Shown: in pieces, positions 1-9,279 of the stretch
Position numbering within the stretch: position 1 is the first letter of the stretch
How the letters are laid out: each line of letters opens with the position of its first letter
Source of the DNA: Marseilla massiliensis
GTDB taxonomy: Bacteria; Bacteroidota; Bacteroidia; Bacteroidales; Bacteroidaceae
Reading direction: 5' to 3'
DNA: 64,000 nucleotides
NCBI RefSeq assembly: GCF_016899955.1
Contig: NZ_JACJJL010000021.1
Location: forward strand, 1-64,000
Position numbers and translations under genes: made by a program
The notes under the pieces: generated by a model
Databases searched by the model: none
Seen by the model: the letters and a program-made list of their open reading frames with translations, nothing else
What the model was told of the DNA's origin: nothing

Positions 1-471
1 TGTTCCATGGGATGGTTTTTCGGTTTCAAACTGCATTTGATATGTAACGAGAAAGGCGAGCTGCTGAACTTCATGATAACTCCGGGTGATGTCGATGACA
101 GGAAACCGTTGGAGTATAAGGCGTTTGTCGAATTCATCTACGGAAAGTTGGTTGCAGACAAGGGCTATATCGGCAAGAACCTCTTCCGACGCATGTTTGT
201 TGACGGTATACAGCTTATTACAAAACTCAAAAGTAACATGAAGGGGGCTTTGATGAGTGTGTCGGACAAATTGCTGCTTAGGAAACGGGCTATTATAGAG
301 ACGGTAAACGACGAATTGAAAAACATTGCGCAAGTGGAGCATTCCAGACACAGAAGCTTTGACAATTTCATCGTAAACATACTGGGGGCGATTGCGGCGT
401 ACTGCATGTTTCCAAAAAAGCCGTGTATCAATGTACAACGTACATTTGACACACAGCTTGCTTTGTTTTGA
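1..471 (+). CDS. IS982-family transposase, C-terminal part (5' end outside window)
   Basis: The reading frame is already open at base 1 (codons before the first visible ATG at 7), so the N-terminus lies outside the window. The visible 150-odd residues match the C-terminal half of IS982-family DDE transposases from memory of the family: GWFFGFKLHL, then NFMITPGDVDDRKPL, the second catalytic Asp in ADKGYIGK, and the catalytic Glu in IETVNDELKN, ending with the typical HRSFDNFIVNILGAIAAYC tail. The first catalytic Asp would be upstream of base 1. The protein cuts and pastes its own element by DDE chemistry. It lies next to the 3' end of the capsule locus, in the opposite direction. The terminal inverted repeat of the element was not identified with confidence. 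Confidence 0.85.
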   Translation, partial: CSMGWFFGFKLHLICNEKGELLNFMITPGDVDDRKPLEYKAFVEFIYGKLVADKGYIGKNLFRRMFVDGIQLITKLKSNMKGALMSVSDKLLLRKRAIIETVNDELKNIAQVEHSRHRSFDNFIVNILGAIAAYCMFPKKPCINVQRTFDTQLALF

Positions 472-602
472 ATTCGTCGAATTCACGTTATTTTACAATA
501 TAGTATTTTTTCTGGGGATTATTTGGATATGGGCGAGCCGGATATAACATCAACAAAAATTACCCTGTGCTTTTCGGATGTCTCAAACAATAGTATAGAA
601 AA

Positions 603-638
603 ACAGCCTGGTGGCTTAATAATAAGCCACCAGGCTGT
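603..638 (-). terminator. Rho-independent terminator of the capsule operon
   Basis: A perfect 16-bp inverted repeat (arms 603-618 and 623-638, ACAGCCTGGTGGCTTA and its complement) encloses a 4-base loop. On the minus strand the stem is followed directly by TTTTTCTATACT, the U-tract of an intrinsic terminator. It is oriented to end leftward transcription coming from manC, about 500 bases after the manC stop codon. The + strand side has no U-tract, so it is not bidirectional. Confidence 0.8.
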
Positions 639-796
639 GAGGATTAACGTTATATTCATTTACTGAATACATCGGAAACCCATTACCTCATACTGTTGCA
701 GTATTACCCTAAATAACCTCAGCTATTACAGTGAATACAGATAACATTATTTCAAATAGTGTCTACAAAAGCATTAAACGAATTTATCATTGCAGA

Positions 797-952
797 CTAG
801 CTCATTCTCTTTCCACTACCCAATAGTAACAAAGCAGAAAAACACGACAAAACGACAATGCCAATATACTGCATAGTCTCACACACCATGAACAACCTCT
901 TCATTTTGCCTTTGCCACGTAGAATTGTCACAATAAGCCCAATACTGCTCAT
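797..952 (-). pseudogene. Short hydrophobic ORF, possible remnant of a membrane protein gene
   Basis: An ATG-started frame of 51 residues contains one strongly hydrophobic segment (YIGIVVLSCFSALLLLG). A second fragment of similar character, 1010-1102, lies upstream between it and manC. Together they could be the tail of a decayed membrane protein gene of the capsule operon. No family was recognised. They lie before the operon terminator, so they would be transcribed. It could equally be chance. Confidence 0.2.
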
Positions 953-1137
953 TACAGCCGTATGGTTATTAACACATTAATACAAGGCCCATTCACAGCG
1001 GAAACACGCTTACACAAATGTCGCGACGTAGCCCAACAAAGCCATCGGCACAGCAAACAACCTGTCTGGCCAACGATATAATAGACGTGTTCTGGACTGC
1101 ATGATTGATTCGGAGTTTATCTCACAGATTGAGAGTA

Positions 1138-2505
1138 TCAACCATGATTAACAGGCCAAGACATCTCATATCTCACAATATCCTCTTCAATAAGAGGAGA
1201 GCCTAGTTGCACTTCAACAAAACGAAGATCTGTCACCGCCCGTACGGCGTGCTTTTGCCCGACTGCAATATTGACAACATCACCCCTACGAACCGTTGTT
1301 ACCTCACCATCAAGCATCAGTTCGCCCTCGCCTTCAATAAATGTCCAAACTTCTGAGCGATGGTTATGGGCTTGATAGCTAATGTTTTTACCCGCATTGA
1401 GGAAAATGTGCTTAACAAGCGTATCGGAGTTTGATTCTCCACCATTATGGTGTTCAAGCACCTTATATGTTCCCCAGCGGCGCTCCTCAAACATCGGGCG
1501 TGCACACAGGCGCTCAACATAAGGCTTGATTGACTCACAGCAGTCCTTGTCTGCAACGAGAATTCCGTCAGGACTGGCAGCAACAACCAAGTTCTTGACC
1601 CCAATACAAAGACACGGTATACCGAGTCTGTTTACCACATGAGTATTTACAGAAGCCGAGTCGAGTGTAGATTTACCGATAGTGCTACTGCCAAGAACCT
1701 CGCTTAATGCATTCCATGTGCCAAGATCCTTCCATACCCCGGCAAATGGCACAACAGCAACAGAGTCTGCCTTTTCAGCCACCTCATAATCGAAACTAAT
1801 CTTCGGAAAACAAGAATAGCACGAACGCAAATCATCAAAGCTATGGCCACAGTCCACATATTTGGAAATAATTTCAAGAAGGTAACCAAGTCGGAAAGCA
1901 AATACACCCCCATTCCACAAGGCTCCCAGAGATATAAGTTCAACGGCTTTCTCCGCTGTAGGCTTCTCCGTGAAACGCTTCACCCTCATCGCGTCGGCTA
2001 CATTGCTGCCGGAAGCCGCCTCTGGTACAATATAACCAAATTTAGTGGAAGGATAATCAGGACGGATTCCCATGAGCACCAGATTGGCAACATACCCCTT
2101 CACAGCCTCAACCATCCGGCCTATTGCATCGAAATAGCTATCGTCAATATATGGGTCACTTGGCATAACGACCACCGGTTCGTCGGCAGCACAACCTTTT
2201 TGCTTGGAAAGATAAAGGCATGCCAAAGCAATTGCAGGGAAAGTGTCGCGGCGTTCGGGTTCTGTCACAACACCCACGGTATCACCAAGCTGGCAGCTAA
2301 TGGCATCACGTTGAGACTCGCCGGTAGCTATCGTTATGTCTGCCCCAAGCGCAGACGATTTTATCTGGCGCACTACCCGCTGAACCATCGACTCTTCGCC
2401 ACCGTCTGGTGCAGGCAGGAGACGCAGAAACTGCTTTGAATAAGAATCGTTTGAAAGCGGCCACAGGCGTTTGCCTGAGCCGCCGGATAAAAGAACAAGT
2501 TGCAT
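1138..2505 (-). CDS. manC: Mannose-1-phosphate guanylyltransferase
   Basis: ManC condenses GTP and mannose-1-phosphate to GDP-mannose in the cytoplasm, the entry step to GDP-fucose. The N-terminal nucleotidyltransferase signature LSGGSGKRLWPLSNDSYSKQ begins at about residue 6, and the FTEKP motif follows near residue 178. The last ~120 residues are a type II phosphomannose-isomerase cupin (AHNHRSEVWTFIEGEGEL), but at 455 residues the protein ends soon after it. In pathway order ManC comes before Gmd and Fcl, the next genes upstream in the operon. It is the last capsule gene before the terminator at 603-638 and starts 7 bases after the fcl stop. Composition is closer to the host average than the middle of the locus. 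Confidence 0.93.
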   Translation of the reverse strand: MQLVLLSGGSGKRLWPLSNDSYSKQFLRLLPAPDGGEESMVQRVVRQIKSSALGADITIATGESQRDAISCQLGDTVGVVTEPERRDTFPAIALACLYLSKQKGCAADEPVVVMPSDPYIDDSYFDAIGRMVEAVKGYVANLVLMGIRPDYPSTKFGYIVPEAASGSNVADAMRVKRFTEKPTAEKAVELISLGALWNGGVFAFRLGYLLEIISKYVDCGHSFDDLRSCYSCFPKISFDYEVAEKADSVAVVPFAGVWKDLGTWNALSEVLGSSTIGKSTLDSASVNTHVVNRLGIPCLCIGVKNLVVAASPDGILVADKDCCESIKPYVERLCARPMFEERRWGTYKVLEHHNGGESNSDTLVKHIFLNAGKNISYQAHNHRSEVWTFIEGEGELMLDGEVTTVRRGDVVNIAVGQKHAVRAVTDLRFVEVQLGSPLIEEDIVRYEMSWPVNHG

Positions 2506-2512
2506 ATTTATA

Positions 2513-3454
2513 TTACCTTTCTGCCCTCATAGGATTAGTTAGGAAGTCATGATATGCAAGGCGGATGCCGTCTTCGAGCTCCGTCTTATATGTCCAGCCC
2601 AAGGCTGTGGCCTTTGATACGTCGAGAAGTTTGCGTGGCGTACCGTTTGGCCGCGTAGTGTCCCAACGGATTTCACCATCGTAGCCAACAACCTTTGCCA
2701 CCAGTTCCGTCAGAGCCTTGATAGTGAGCTCCTTGCCCGTACCGGCATTGACAGTCTCGTTTCCGCTGTAGTTGTTCATCAGGAACACACAGAGATTCGC
2801 AAGGTCGTCTACATACAGAAACTCACGCAACGGCGAACCGTCGCCCCAGCAGGTAACGCTCTTTGCGCCAGCCTCCTTTGCCTCGTGGAATCGGCGGATA
2901 AGTGCAGGCAACACGTGGCTGTGCTCTGGGTGGTAATTGTCGTTCGGGCCATAGAGGTTGGTAGGCATCACGCTGATGTAATCGGTACCGTACTGACGGT
3001 TCAGAAACTCGCAATACTTAAGTCCGCTAATCTTCGCCAAAGCATAAGCTTCGTTGGTCTTCTCCAGTTCACCAGTGAGCAGGCAACTCTCCTTCATAGG
3101 CTGAGGCGCCATTCGAGGATAAATGCACGACGAACCAAGAAACTCCAACTTCTTGCAACCGTTTTTCCAAGCCGCGTGGATGACGTTCATCTCCAATATC
3201 ATGTTATCATACATGAAATCCGCCAGTGCAGACTCATTGGCAACGATGCCGCCCACCTTGGCAGCGGCGAGAAACACATACTCTGGCTTCTCATCAGCGA
3301 AGAAAGCCTCCACGGCCTCCTGCCTTGTCAGGTCAAGTTCCTTGTGCGTGCGAGTGATTATGTTTGTATATCCCTGACGCTTCAGCTCACGCACAATGGC
3401 CGAGCCAACCATTCCACGGTGGCCGGCAACATATATCTTTGCGTTCTTTTCCAT
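2513..3454 (-). CDS. fcl: GDP-L-fucose synthase
   Basis: Fcl is the epimerase-reductase that converts GDP-4-keto-6-deoxy-mannose to GDP-L-fucose with NADPH. It is a short-chain dehydrogenase of 313 residues, the usual length. Visible motifs are the Rossmann glycine loop [10 protein letters not shown] near the N-terminus, the catalytic serine in GSSCIYP (around 110), and the catalytic Tyr/Lys pair in [12 protein letters not shown]. It lies between gmd and manC, so the three GDP-fucose steps are adjacent. L-fucose or a related 6-deoxyhexose is therefore expected in the surface polysaccharide. Confidence 0.95.
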   Translation of the reverse strand: MEKNAKIYVAGHRGMVGSAIVRELKRQGYTNIITRTHKELDLTRQEAVEAFFADEKPEYVFLAAAKVGGIVANESALADFMYDNMILEMNVIHAAWKNGCKKLEFLGSSCIYPRMAPQPMKESCLLTGELEKTNEAYALAKISGLKYCEFLNRQYGTDYISVMPTNLYGPNDNYHPEHSHVLPALIRRFHEAKEAGAKSVTCWGDGSPLREFLYVDDLANLCVFLMNNYSGNETVNAGTGKELTIKALTELVAKVVGYDGEIRWDTTRPNGTPRKLLDVSKATALGWTYKTELEDGIRLAYHDFLTNPMRAER

Positions 3455-3508
3455 AATGCATTAATGCTAAGTTCCGCCGGACTGCAAATCCGACGGAACA
3501 AAGATTTG

Positions 3509-4618
3509 TTATTTTACAATACCCTTCTCAAGATATTCGGCAAGGTTCATCTTGCGCACCTTCTCGCTCGCATCCTCTGCAGCCACCTTGTGCATGTCAT
3601 AATCCACCATGATGCGCACAAGTTCCTCGAAAGATGTCTTCTGTGGATTCCAACCGAGTTTTGCCTTCGCCTTGGTGGGATCCCCCCAGAGGTTCACAAC
3701 GTCAGTCGGGCGATAGAAGTCCTTCGATACCTCAACAAGTGTTTTGCCAACAAGGTTCTCGGGACCGGACACACAGATGCCCTTCTCGTTTTCGCCCTCG
3801 CCCTCAAACTCCAGTTCAATGCCTGCATAACGGAATGCCAGTTGACAGAACTCACGTACACTGTGCTGAACTCCTGTGGCAATCACGAAATCTTCAGGAT
3901 TCTCATGCTGCAGAATTAGCCACATGCACTCCACATAATCCTTGGCATAGCCCCAGTCGCGAAGCGACGAAAGGTTGCCAAGATAGAGCTTCTCCTGCTT
4001 CCCCTGTGCAATGCGTGCTGCAGCAAGTGTAATCTTTCGCGTAACGAAAGTCTCGCCCCGACGCTCACTCTCATGGTTGAAAAGAATGCCCGAGCAGCAG
4101 AACATATTGTAAGCCTCACGATACTCTTTAACAATCCAGTAACCATAAAGCTTGGCCACGGCATAAGGACTATAAGGGTGGAACGGCGTATTCTCGTTCT
4201 GAGGAACTTCCTCCACCTTGCCATAAAGCTCTGATGTGGAAGCCTGATAAATGCGGCAGGTGTCCTCCAGATGGCAGGCACGCACGGCCTCCAGCACGCG
4301 GAGCACGCCCGTGGCGTCCACATCAGCTGTGAACTCAGGCGAGTCAAAGCTCACCTGTACATGGCTCTGTGCGGCAAGGTTATAGATTTCGGTAGGTTTC
4401 ACCTTGTCCACCACCTTAACAATCGACATAGAGTCACCCAAGTCGGCAAAATGGAGGTGGAAGTTGGGCTGGCCTTCCAAATGGGCAATCCTTTCCCTGT
4501 AGTCCACCGACGAGCGACGGATAATTCCATGCACATCATAACCTTTTGACATCAAAAATTCAGACAGGTAAGAACCGTCCTGACCGGTAACACCAGTAAT
4601 CAATGCTACTTTTCTCAT
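3509..4618 (-). CDS. gmd: GDP-mannose 4,6-dehydratase
   Basis: Gmd converts GDP-D-mannose to GDP-4-keto-6-deoxy-D-mannose. The start at 4618 ([20 protein letters not shown]) is preferred over an upstream in-frame ATG at 4702, because the Rossmann GxxGxxG begins within ten residues as in the family. This gives 369 residues. The catalytic Thr/Ser and Glu lie in STSELYG, and the Tyr-x3-Lys in [10 protein letters not shown]. Product and substrate connect it to fcl and manC, which follow in the same operon. Confidence 0.95.
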   Translation of the reverse strand: MRKVALITGVTGQDGSYLSEFLMSKGYDVHGIIRRSSVDYRERIAHLEGQPNFHLHFADLGDSMSIVKVVDKVKPTEIYNLAAQSHVQVSFDSPEFTADVDATGVLRVLEAVRACHLEDTCRIYQASTSELYGKVEEVPQNENTPFHPYSPYAVAKLYGYWIVKEYREAYNMFCCSGILFNHESERRGETFVTRKITLAAARIAQGKQEKLYLGNLSSLRDWGYAKDYVECMWLILQHENPEDFVIATGVQHSVREFCQLAFRYAGIELEFEGEGENEKGICVSGPENLVGKTLVEVSKDFYRPTDVVNLWGDPTKAKAKLGWNPQKTSFEELVRIMVDYDMHKVAAEDASEKVRKMNLAEYLEKGIVK

Positions 4619-4782
4619 AACTCTTATTAATATACTATTTTCATTATTTCGTGTTGGGATACTGAGATTCAACACCTTCGACTTCGCGTCTACAAGCTTC
4701 ATCTAAGGGAGTTTTTCCAAAAGAATGCAAAACCAAGACTTTATCTACTCCATAAGATTACTCATAATTATTGTTGTATAAA

Positions 4783-5871
4783 TTATTCACATAATCCGTT
4801 ATAGACTTCCGCCACTTTGTCAGCAATTTTCTCCCAATCGAACTTACTCATATCATAAGTCACGTGCTCGACAGGAGTCTCGATGATGGATTTTAGCTTA
4901 GCAGCAAGAGCGCCTACATCCCCACAAGTGAAATAGGCCTCCTTTGGTAAACCAACTTCAAGGTTGGCTGGAATATCGCTGACAACAACTGGTGCACCAT
5001 AGCTCATGGCCTCTAGCAAGGCAATGGGCAGCCCTTCGTGTGATGATGGCAAGCAATAGCATCGACAGTTGGTGAGCAATGAATGTAACTTGCGGCCTTT
5101 AATGAATCCTGTAAGCACTGCACCATTCTTCTTTGCCAAGTCTTTCAGACCAAGAGAATAATTATCTTCAAAATCTGCATCACCTGCAAGCACCAGCTTG
5201 ATTCCTTCTTGCTTTACCTTGGAAAAAGCTTCCACCAAATGGTGTAGGTTCTTCTCCGGAACGAAACGACACATACCAAGGATGTACTTACCTTTCTCTA
5301 TGCCCAGTTCCCTAAAGTATTCTGGATAGTCACATATATATGGATTAGATACGCCATTATAAATAAGGTGCACTCGCTTTGTCCGCCCATACTTGCGTTT
5401 GATAAGATTACGTATCACATCTGATATCACAATAACATCGTCAGCAAATATGCAGCCCAGCCTTTCGCCAAGCTTTAGCATAGTCTTCGCTGCAAAGCCC
5501 CATTTTTCACGATTGTAATCAGGCCCATGGTTGGTAAACACCACCTTCATGCCTAGCATCTTGGCATACGGCACAAGTAGTGCAGGCCCAATGGCATGAA
5601 TGTGGAGTATGTCTGCTCCTAACTTCTTTGCCTTGTTGATGGCACGGAACGTGTGTATTATGGCTTCAAATGATTTCTTCTTAGGGGTGTCCACATCCAC
5701 GAGCTTCACCCCATTCCACTCCTTTAACCCATCGTTAACGTATGTGGAGCGGCGAATTACCGTAACATCAAATCCTCGTTTGACAAGCCTTTGGAAAAGT
5801 TCCTCGCAATGGCTCTCCACTCCTCCCATCACATTTGGGATGCCGCGAGTGCCTGTAACAACTATCTTCAT
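4783..5871 (-). CDS. Glycosyltransferase family 4 (DUF1972-type N-terminus)
   Basis: Predicted cytoplasmic retaining GT-B glycosyltransferase adding a sugar to the undecaprenyl-linked repeat unit. The N-terminus MKIVVTGTRGIPNVMGGVES is the glycine-rich donor/acceptor loop typical of the DUF1972 subgroup, seen often in rhamnosyl- and mannosyltransferases. The C-terminal domain carries the EX7E-type motif within SSHEGLPIALLEAMSYG near residue 280. Its 362 residues are normal for GT4. Sugar donor and linkage cannot be inferred; GDP-mannose or GDP-fucose are candidates because their synthesis genes are adjacent. Confidence 0.88.
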   Translation of the reverse strand: MKIVVTGTRGIPNVMGGVESHCEELFQRLVKRGFDVTVIRRSTYVNDGLKEWNGVKLVDVDTPKKKSFEAIIHTFRAINKAKKLGADILHIHAIGPALLVPYAKMLGMKVVFTNHGPDYNREKWGFAAKTMLKLGERLGCIFADDVIVISDVIRNLIKRKYGRTKRVHLIYNGVSNPYICDYPEYFRELGIEKGKYILGMCRFVPEKNLHHLVEAFSKVKQEGIKLVLAGDADFEDNYSLGLKDLAKKNGAVLTGFIKGRKLHSLLTNCRCYCLPSSHEGLPIALLEAMSYGAPVVVSDIPANLEVGLPKEAYFTCGDVGALAAKLKSIIETPVEHVTYDMSKFDWEKIADKVAEVYNGLCE

Positions 5872-5929
5872 AAAAGTGGTATTAATGTCTATCGTATGAT
5901 TAATGGCCCATCAGAGTTTACGCCCCATT

Positions 5930-6988
5930 TCACAATCCAATCCTTGCCATAATCTTTTCCACAACATAGTATTTCACTATATGCGCAAAGCAAATGGCTC
6001 CGAGTATGGTCAGCAAACTTGTCGTTACATACAGCAGGTTTATATTAGTTATGACATTTTCTATATGCACTCTTTCCACCACTCTATACATCACCATATG
6101 GCATAGGTATATCTCCATACTAATGCCACTCAAATATTTTACTACTATATTGTTGAACACTACATCCTTTGATCCTATGGCATAGAGCAACCAAAGTGAG
6201 AAGAGGGTCAGTTCTGCCACATAATGGATGAATCCACCTGGGATTAGATGACGGAATGCCAAGTAGGCTACAGTCAGCACAATCGTGACTATGGCTGAAA
6301 CTATTGCATTCTTGCGCGCCCAATCAAAGATATTCCCGCGGTAGATATAAGCCAGGCCGCCTGCCATAAACAGCGGGGCGCAGAAAATCATATTCTTCCT
6401 GTTGATAGGTTCGAAATGTGTCAGCGCGACTAGTACGAAAACAATCGCAAGTCCGAATGAAATCCAAGCCCTTATGCGGTTGTCCATAAGGAAGACAAAA
6501 AATGGGAAAAGCAAGTAGAAAAAGAAAACGACTCCAAGAAACCATCCCACGCCAATCACTGTGATATCCGCCGTTGATGGCAACAGACCGAAGCACAATG
6601 TGAGATTGGCAAATACCTCACATAGTGAGCCCAAGGAAGGCGAGAGTGCTAAATCCAACAAACATAGCAGTGCGAAGAAAGGCAGAATCCTCAGATAGCG
6701 CTTCTTATAGAAGGCATTAGGTGTTATCGCTCCGGTCTTTATTCTTTCGTAGTACCCGCAACAGAGAGAAAAACCGCTCACAACCATAAACAAAAGGGTG
6801 AAGTCGGTAAAGAACGGGATCAGCTTTGTTGTGAGGTAATTGGCCGTGGGTTTTGTCGCAATGTTTGCCAATACATGCATCAGCACAATACCTATCGCAG
6901 CGTAAGCCCTCAATCCATCTAGAGAATCGTACCTCTCCTGTTTTAATGTTTCTTTTGCTTTCGAGGGGGGTAACACTTTGTCACACAT
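5930..6988 (-). CDS. Acyltransferase family 3 membrane protein (OafA-like)
   Basis: An integral membrane O-acyltransferase of 352 residues that probably acetylates a sugar of the polysaccharide. The signature YDSLDGLRAYAAIGIVLMHV near residue 20 contains the conserved Arg (GLRAYAA) and His (LMHV) of the family. About ten hydrophobic segments follow. This is the intact member of the family here; a decayed one lies at 19420-20534. It sits between a GT4 gene and the radical SAM gene. Confidence 0.88.
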   Translation of the reverse strand: MCDKVLPPSKAKETLKQERYDSLDGLRAYAAIGIVLMHVLANIATKPTANYLTTKLIPFFTDFTLLFMVVSGFSLCCGYYERIKTGAITPNAFYKKRYLRILPFFALLCLLDLALSPSLGSLCEVFANLTLCFGLLPSTADITVIGVGWFLGVVFFFYLLFPFFVFLMDNRIRAWISFGLAIVFVLVALTHFEPINRKNMIFCAPLFMAGGLAYIYRGNIFDWARKNAIVSAIVTIVLTVAYLAFRHLIPGGFIHYVAELTLFSLWLLYAIGSKDVVFNNIVVKYLSGISMEIYLCHMVMYRVVERVHIENVITNINLLYVTTSLLTILGAICFAHIVKYYVVEKIMARIGL

Positions 6989-7004
6989 GCCTCTATTTTA
7001 TCTA

Positions 7005-8072
7005 TTAGAACATCTCTCTCAAATCGCCTTGTTGTGGGTCTTGACCGACGTCACACCATTTCGGTTCTATGCAAGCTGGTTTTCCCTGCATGGAACGCAA
7101 CTTGTTTTGCAGTGCCCATTTTGCTGGGTACTTTACGTACTTGTGCATCACTGGGCTTGCAGTGCCCACCATCCAGCAATTCTTGGGGCACTTGCGAACC
7201 ATGTCACGCACTTTCTGCGCCTGTTCGCTCTCCCATATCTCCATGAATGGTTTGTCGTGGATATTACCCATGCTCTCCTTCCAGTATTTCTCCTCCAGAC
7301 CGTTGCAAGGCATTACCTCACCCCATGGATCGATGAAGAAGTTTACGGTACCCGCCTCGCAAGGAAGCATTCTTTTTCCTCCATCAATGTAGTTGATGAG
7401 ACCCATATTAAACCAGGCCCTGAACCAGCTCTTAGGATGGTTCTCTTTGAGCTGCCATTCAATGAGCTGCTTGAAGTTATTGGTAACCTCGCCCTTGTTG
7501 GTGATTACATTGTCACTCTTGTGGAAGTAGTATGAATTATGGAATGCAGCGGTGGCGAACTCCATTCCCAGTGACAGGGACAACTGATACAGAGACAGCA
7601 TGTCCTTGGAGTTGTGATTGGACACAGTGCAGCCGAAGCCGATGTCCTTGAGGCCCATCTGCTTTAATGTAAGCAGAGTGCGGAGCCCCTTGTCAAAGCC
7701 GCCGGCGTGACCGCGGAGCTCATCATTCTTCTGGCTGAGTCCCTCAATTGAGATACGGATACCAACATTGGGAAACTTCTTGGCAAGAGCCACCACCTTG
7801 TCCTCAAACCATCCGGATGTGGAAATCACAATGCGAGGAGAATGCTTGTAGCACTCCTCAACAATTTCCTCAAGATCTTCACGGATGAAAGGTTCGCCTC
7901 CGGTGAGATTGATGAACTTAAGTTGGGGAAGGCTCTTCAGATCCTCAGCCTTAATTTCCTCACTCTTTTTGGTAGGATTATTCCATATGTTGCACATCTG
8001 GCAGCGCATCGGGCAACGATACGTCAAAATAATACTTGCGTCGGTAGGACGCGGAATGTTGATGCTAAACAT
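7005..8072 (-). CDS. Radical SAM/SPASM protein
   Basis: A 355-residue radical S-adenosylmethionine enzyme. The 4Fe-4S cluster ligands are C20, C24 and C27 (YRCPMRCQMC, CxxxCxxC), followed by the TGGEPFIREDL motif and an ISIEGL strand typical of the SAM-binding barrel. The C-terminal third has a SPASM-like cysteine set (MLPCEAGTVNFF, GEVMPCNG, KCPKNCW) likely to hold auxiliary iron-sulfur clusters. The substrate is unknown. Its place between capsule transferases suggests sugar or lipid-carrier modification, but related enzymes also modify peptides. It starts 17 bases after the GT4 stop, so it is almost certainly in the operon. Confidence 0.87.
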   Translation of the reverse strand: MFSINIPRPTDASIILTYRCPMRCQMCNIWNNPTKKSEEIKAEDLKSLPQLKFINLTGGEPFIREDLEEIVEECYKHSPRIVISTSGWFEDKVVALAKKFPNVGIRISIEGLSQKNDELRGHAGGFDKGLRTLLTLKQMGLKDIGFGCTVSNHNSKDMLSLYQLSLSLGMEFATAAFHNSYYFHKSDNVITNKGEVTNNFKQLIEWQLKENHPKSWFRAWFNMGLINYIDGGKRMLPCEAGTVNFFIDPWGEVMPCNGLEEKYWKESMGNIHDKPFMEIWESEQAQKVRDMVRKCPKNCWMVGTASPVMHKYVKYPAKWALQNKLRSMQGKPACIEPKWCDVGQDPQQGDLREMF

Positions 8073-8089
8073 GATGTATCTAATTTTAA

Positions 8090-9250
8090 TTATTCGTATA
8101 TCTTGATTATATTCTCGTAGTATTCCTCGGCGTCATATTTAGATTGAGATGACATAGCGATACTGTGGTGATCGAAATGCGAGACAAACATATTTTCTAT
8201 TTTGCCTTTCAAGTCAGATTCATTGCGGCTTTCGAAGGTCATACCTGTCTTGCCTTCCTCTATCAGTTCCGGAATACCACCAATTCTAGCACCCAGAACC
8301 GGAGTGCCCAGACATTGAGCCTCTATCACAGATAACGGGTTGTTCTCGTACCACTCGGAAGGTATCACTGTGAATCGTGCCTTGCCTATGAGTAATTTAA
8401 TTTCATCCCACTGTTTGTAGCCCATGAACTCTACATTCTTTTTTGCAATGCCTTTTAGTTCAGCCTCCAAAGGGCCGCCGCCAATAACTTTTAGTTTATA
8501 TGGCAGTTGGTTCGCGGCTTCAATTAGCGTCTTCACACCTTTTTCGTGGGAAAGTCGCCCAACGAAGCAATAGTAATCCTCGCGCTCTGTATAATTATCG
8601 CGCTTACATTTGCCAGCATCAATAAAGTTGCAAAGCACTTTTAGCTTAGTCCTATTAAAGCCACCCTGGGCCATCTTTTCAGCCATAAAAGCACTTGGAC
8701 AGATATATAACTCAGTGCAAGCCTCCAATCTATCCCTTGTCCACATCTCCGCCTCCTTCCGACCAATAATAGATGCCAATGTAGAGCCTTTCATGCATTT
8801 GTTCGCTTGACAATGCGATTTATTCCCGTCGAAGCAAAGCTCACAAATATCTTCTCCGCCACGGAGACAGTCATAGCGTGGGCAAAGCAGTTTATAGTCG
8901 TGTAACGTCCAGACCACTTTGATACCTCTCTTGCGTGCAATCTCTGCCATCACAGGCGACAGCTGAGTGTGGACATTGTTCAGATGAACTACATCCGGCT
9001 TGAAGTCTTCAAGCAACTTACCAAACTTGTCCTTGACCTCTTTGGAGCCAAATGGCCTTGTGAAAGCCATCAATTTGCTCATATTGCCAGGGAAATATCT
9101 CTTCCACGGAGTGTCAATGTTCTCCGGATAGTCCATGGCAAACACCGCCACCTCGTGCCTATGAGCCTTCAACAGCTGCTCTAGGTTGAGCACATAGATG
9201 CAGTCGCCACCACGGCGGTAGTAGAATTTATTGGAGAGTAGTATGCGCAT
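8090..9250 (-). CDS. Glycosyltransferase family 4
   Basis: GT-B glycosyltransferase of 386 residues. The N-terminus MRILLSNKFYYRRGGDCIYV is typical of GT4 enzymes of capsule clusters. A cysteine-rich insertion (CPRYDCLRGGEDICELCF, then CQANKCMKG) around residues 125-155 is known from a GT4 subgroup. The EX7E motif is in PSEWYENNPLSVIEAQ near residue 310. It starts 29 bases downstream of the Thoeris-like Macro gene, so the cassette and this gene are probably on one transcript. Donor sugar is unknown. Confidence 0.88.
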   Translation of the reverse strand: MRILLSNKFYYRRGGDCIYVLNLEQLLKAHRHEVAVFAMDYPENIDTPWKRYFPGNMSKLMAFTRPFGSKEVKDKFGKLLEDFKPDVVHLNNVHTQLSPVMAEIARKRGIKVVWTLHDYKLLCPRYDCLRGGEDICELCFDGNKSHCQANKCMKGSTLASIIGRKEAEMWTRDRLEACTELYICPSAFMAEKMAQGGFNRTKLKVLCNFIDAGKCKRDNYTEREDYYCFVGRLSHEKGVKTLIEAANQLPYKLKVIGGGPLEAELKGIAKKNVEFMGYKQWDEIKLLIGKARFTVIPSEWYENNPLSVIEAQCLGTPVLGARIGGIPELIEEGKTGMTFESRNESDLKGKIENMFVSHFDHHSIAMSSQSKYDAEEYYENIIKIYE

Positions 9251-9279
9251 AGTTAATTTTGATATTTATTACATAAACA

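Larger units (their letters stand above)
472..1137. other. Intergenic region between IS982 and capsule locus
   Basis: This stretch of 666 bases carries no convincing intact gene. On the minus strand it holds a strong terminator (603-638) and two short open frames, 1010-1102 (30 residues) and 797-952 (51 residues), separated by stops. They read as hydrophobic membrane-type peptides and may be remnants of a decayed capsule gene downstream of manC. No tRNA or other RNA gene was seen. Confidence 0.5.
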
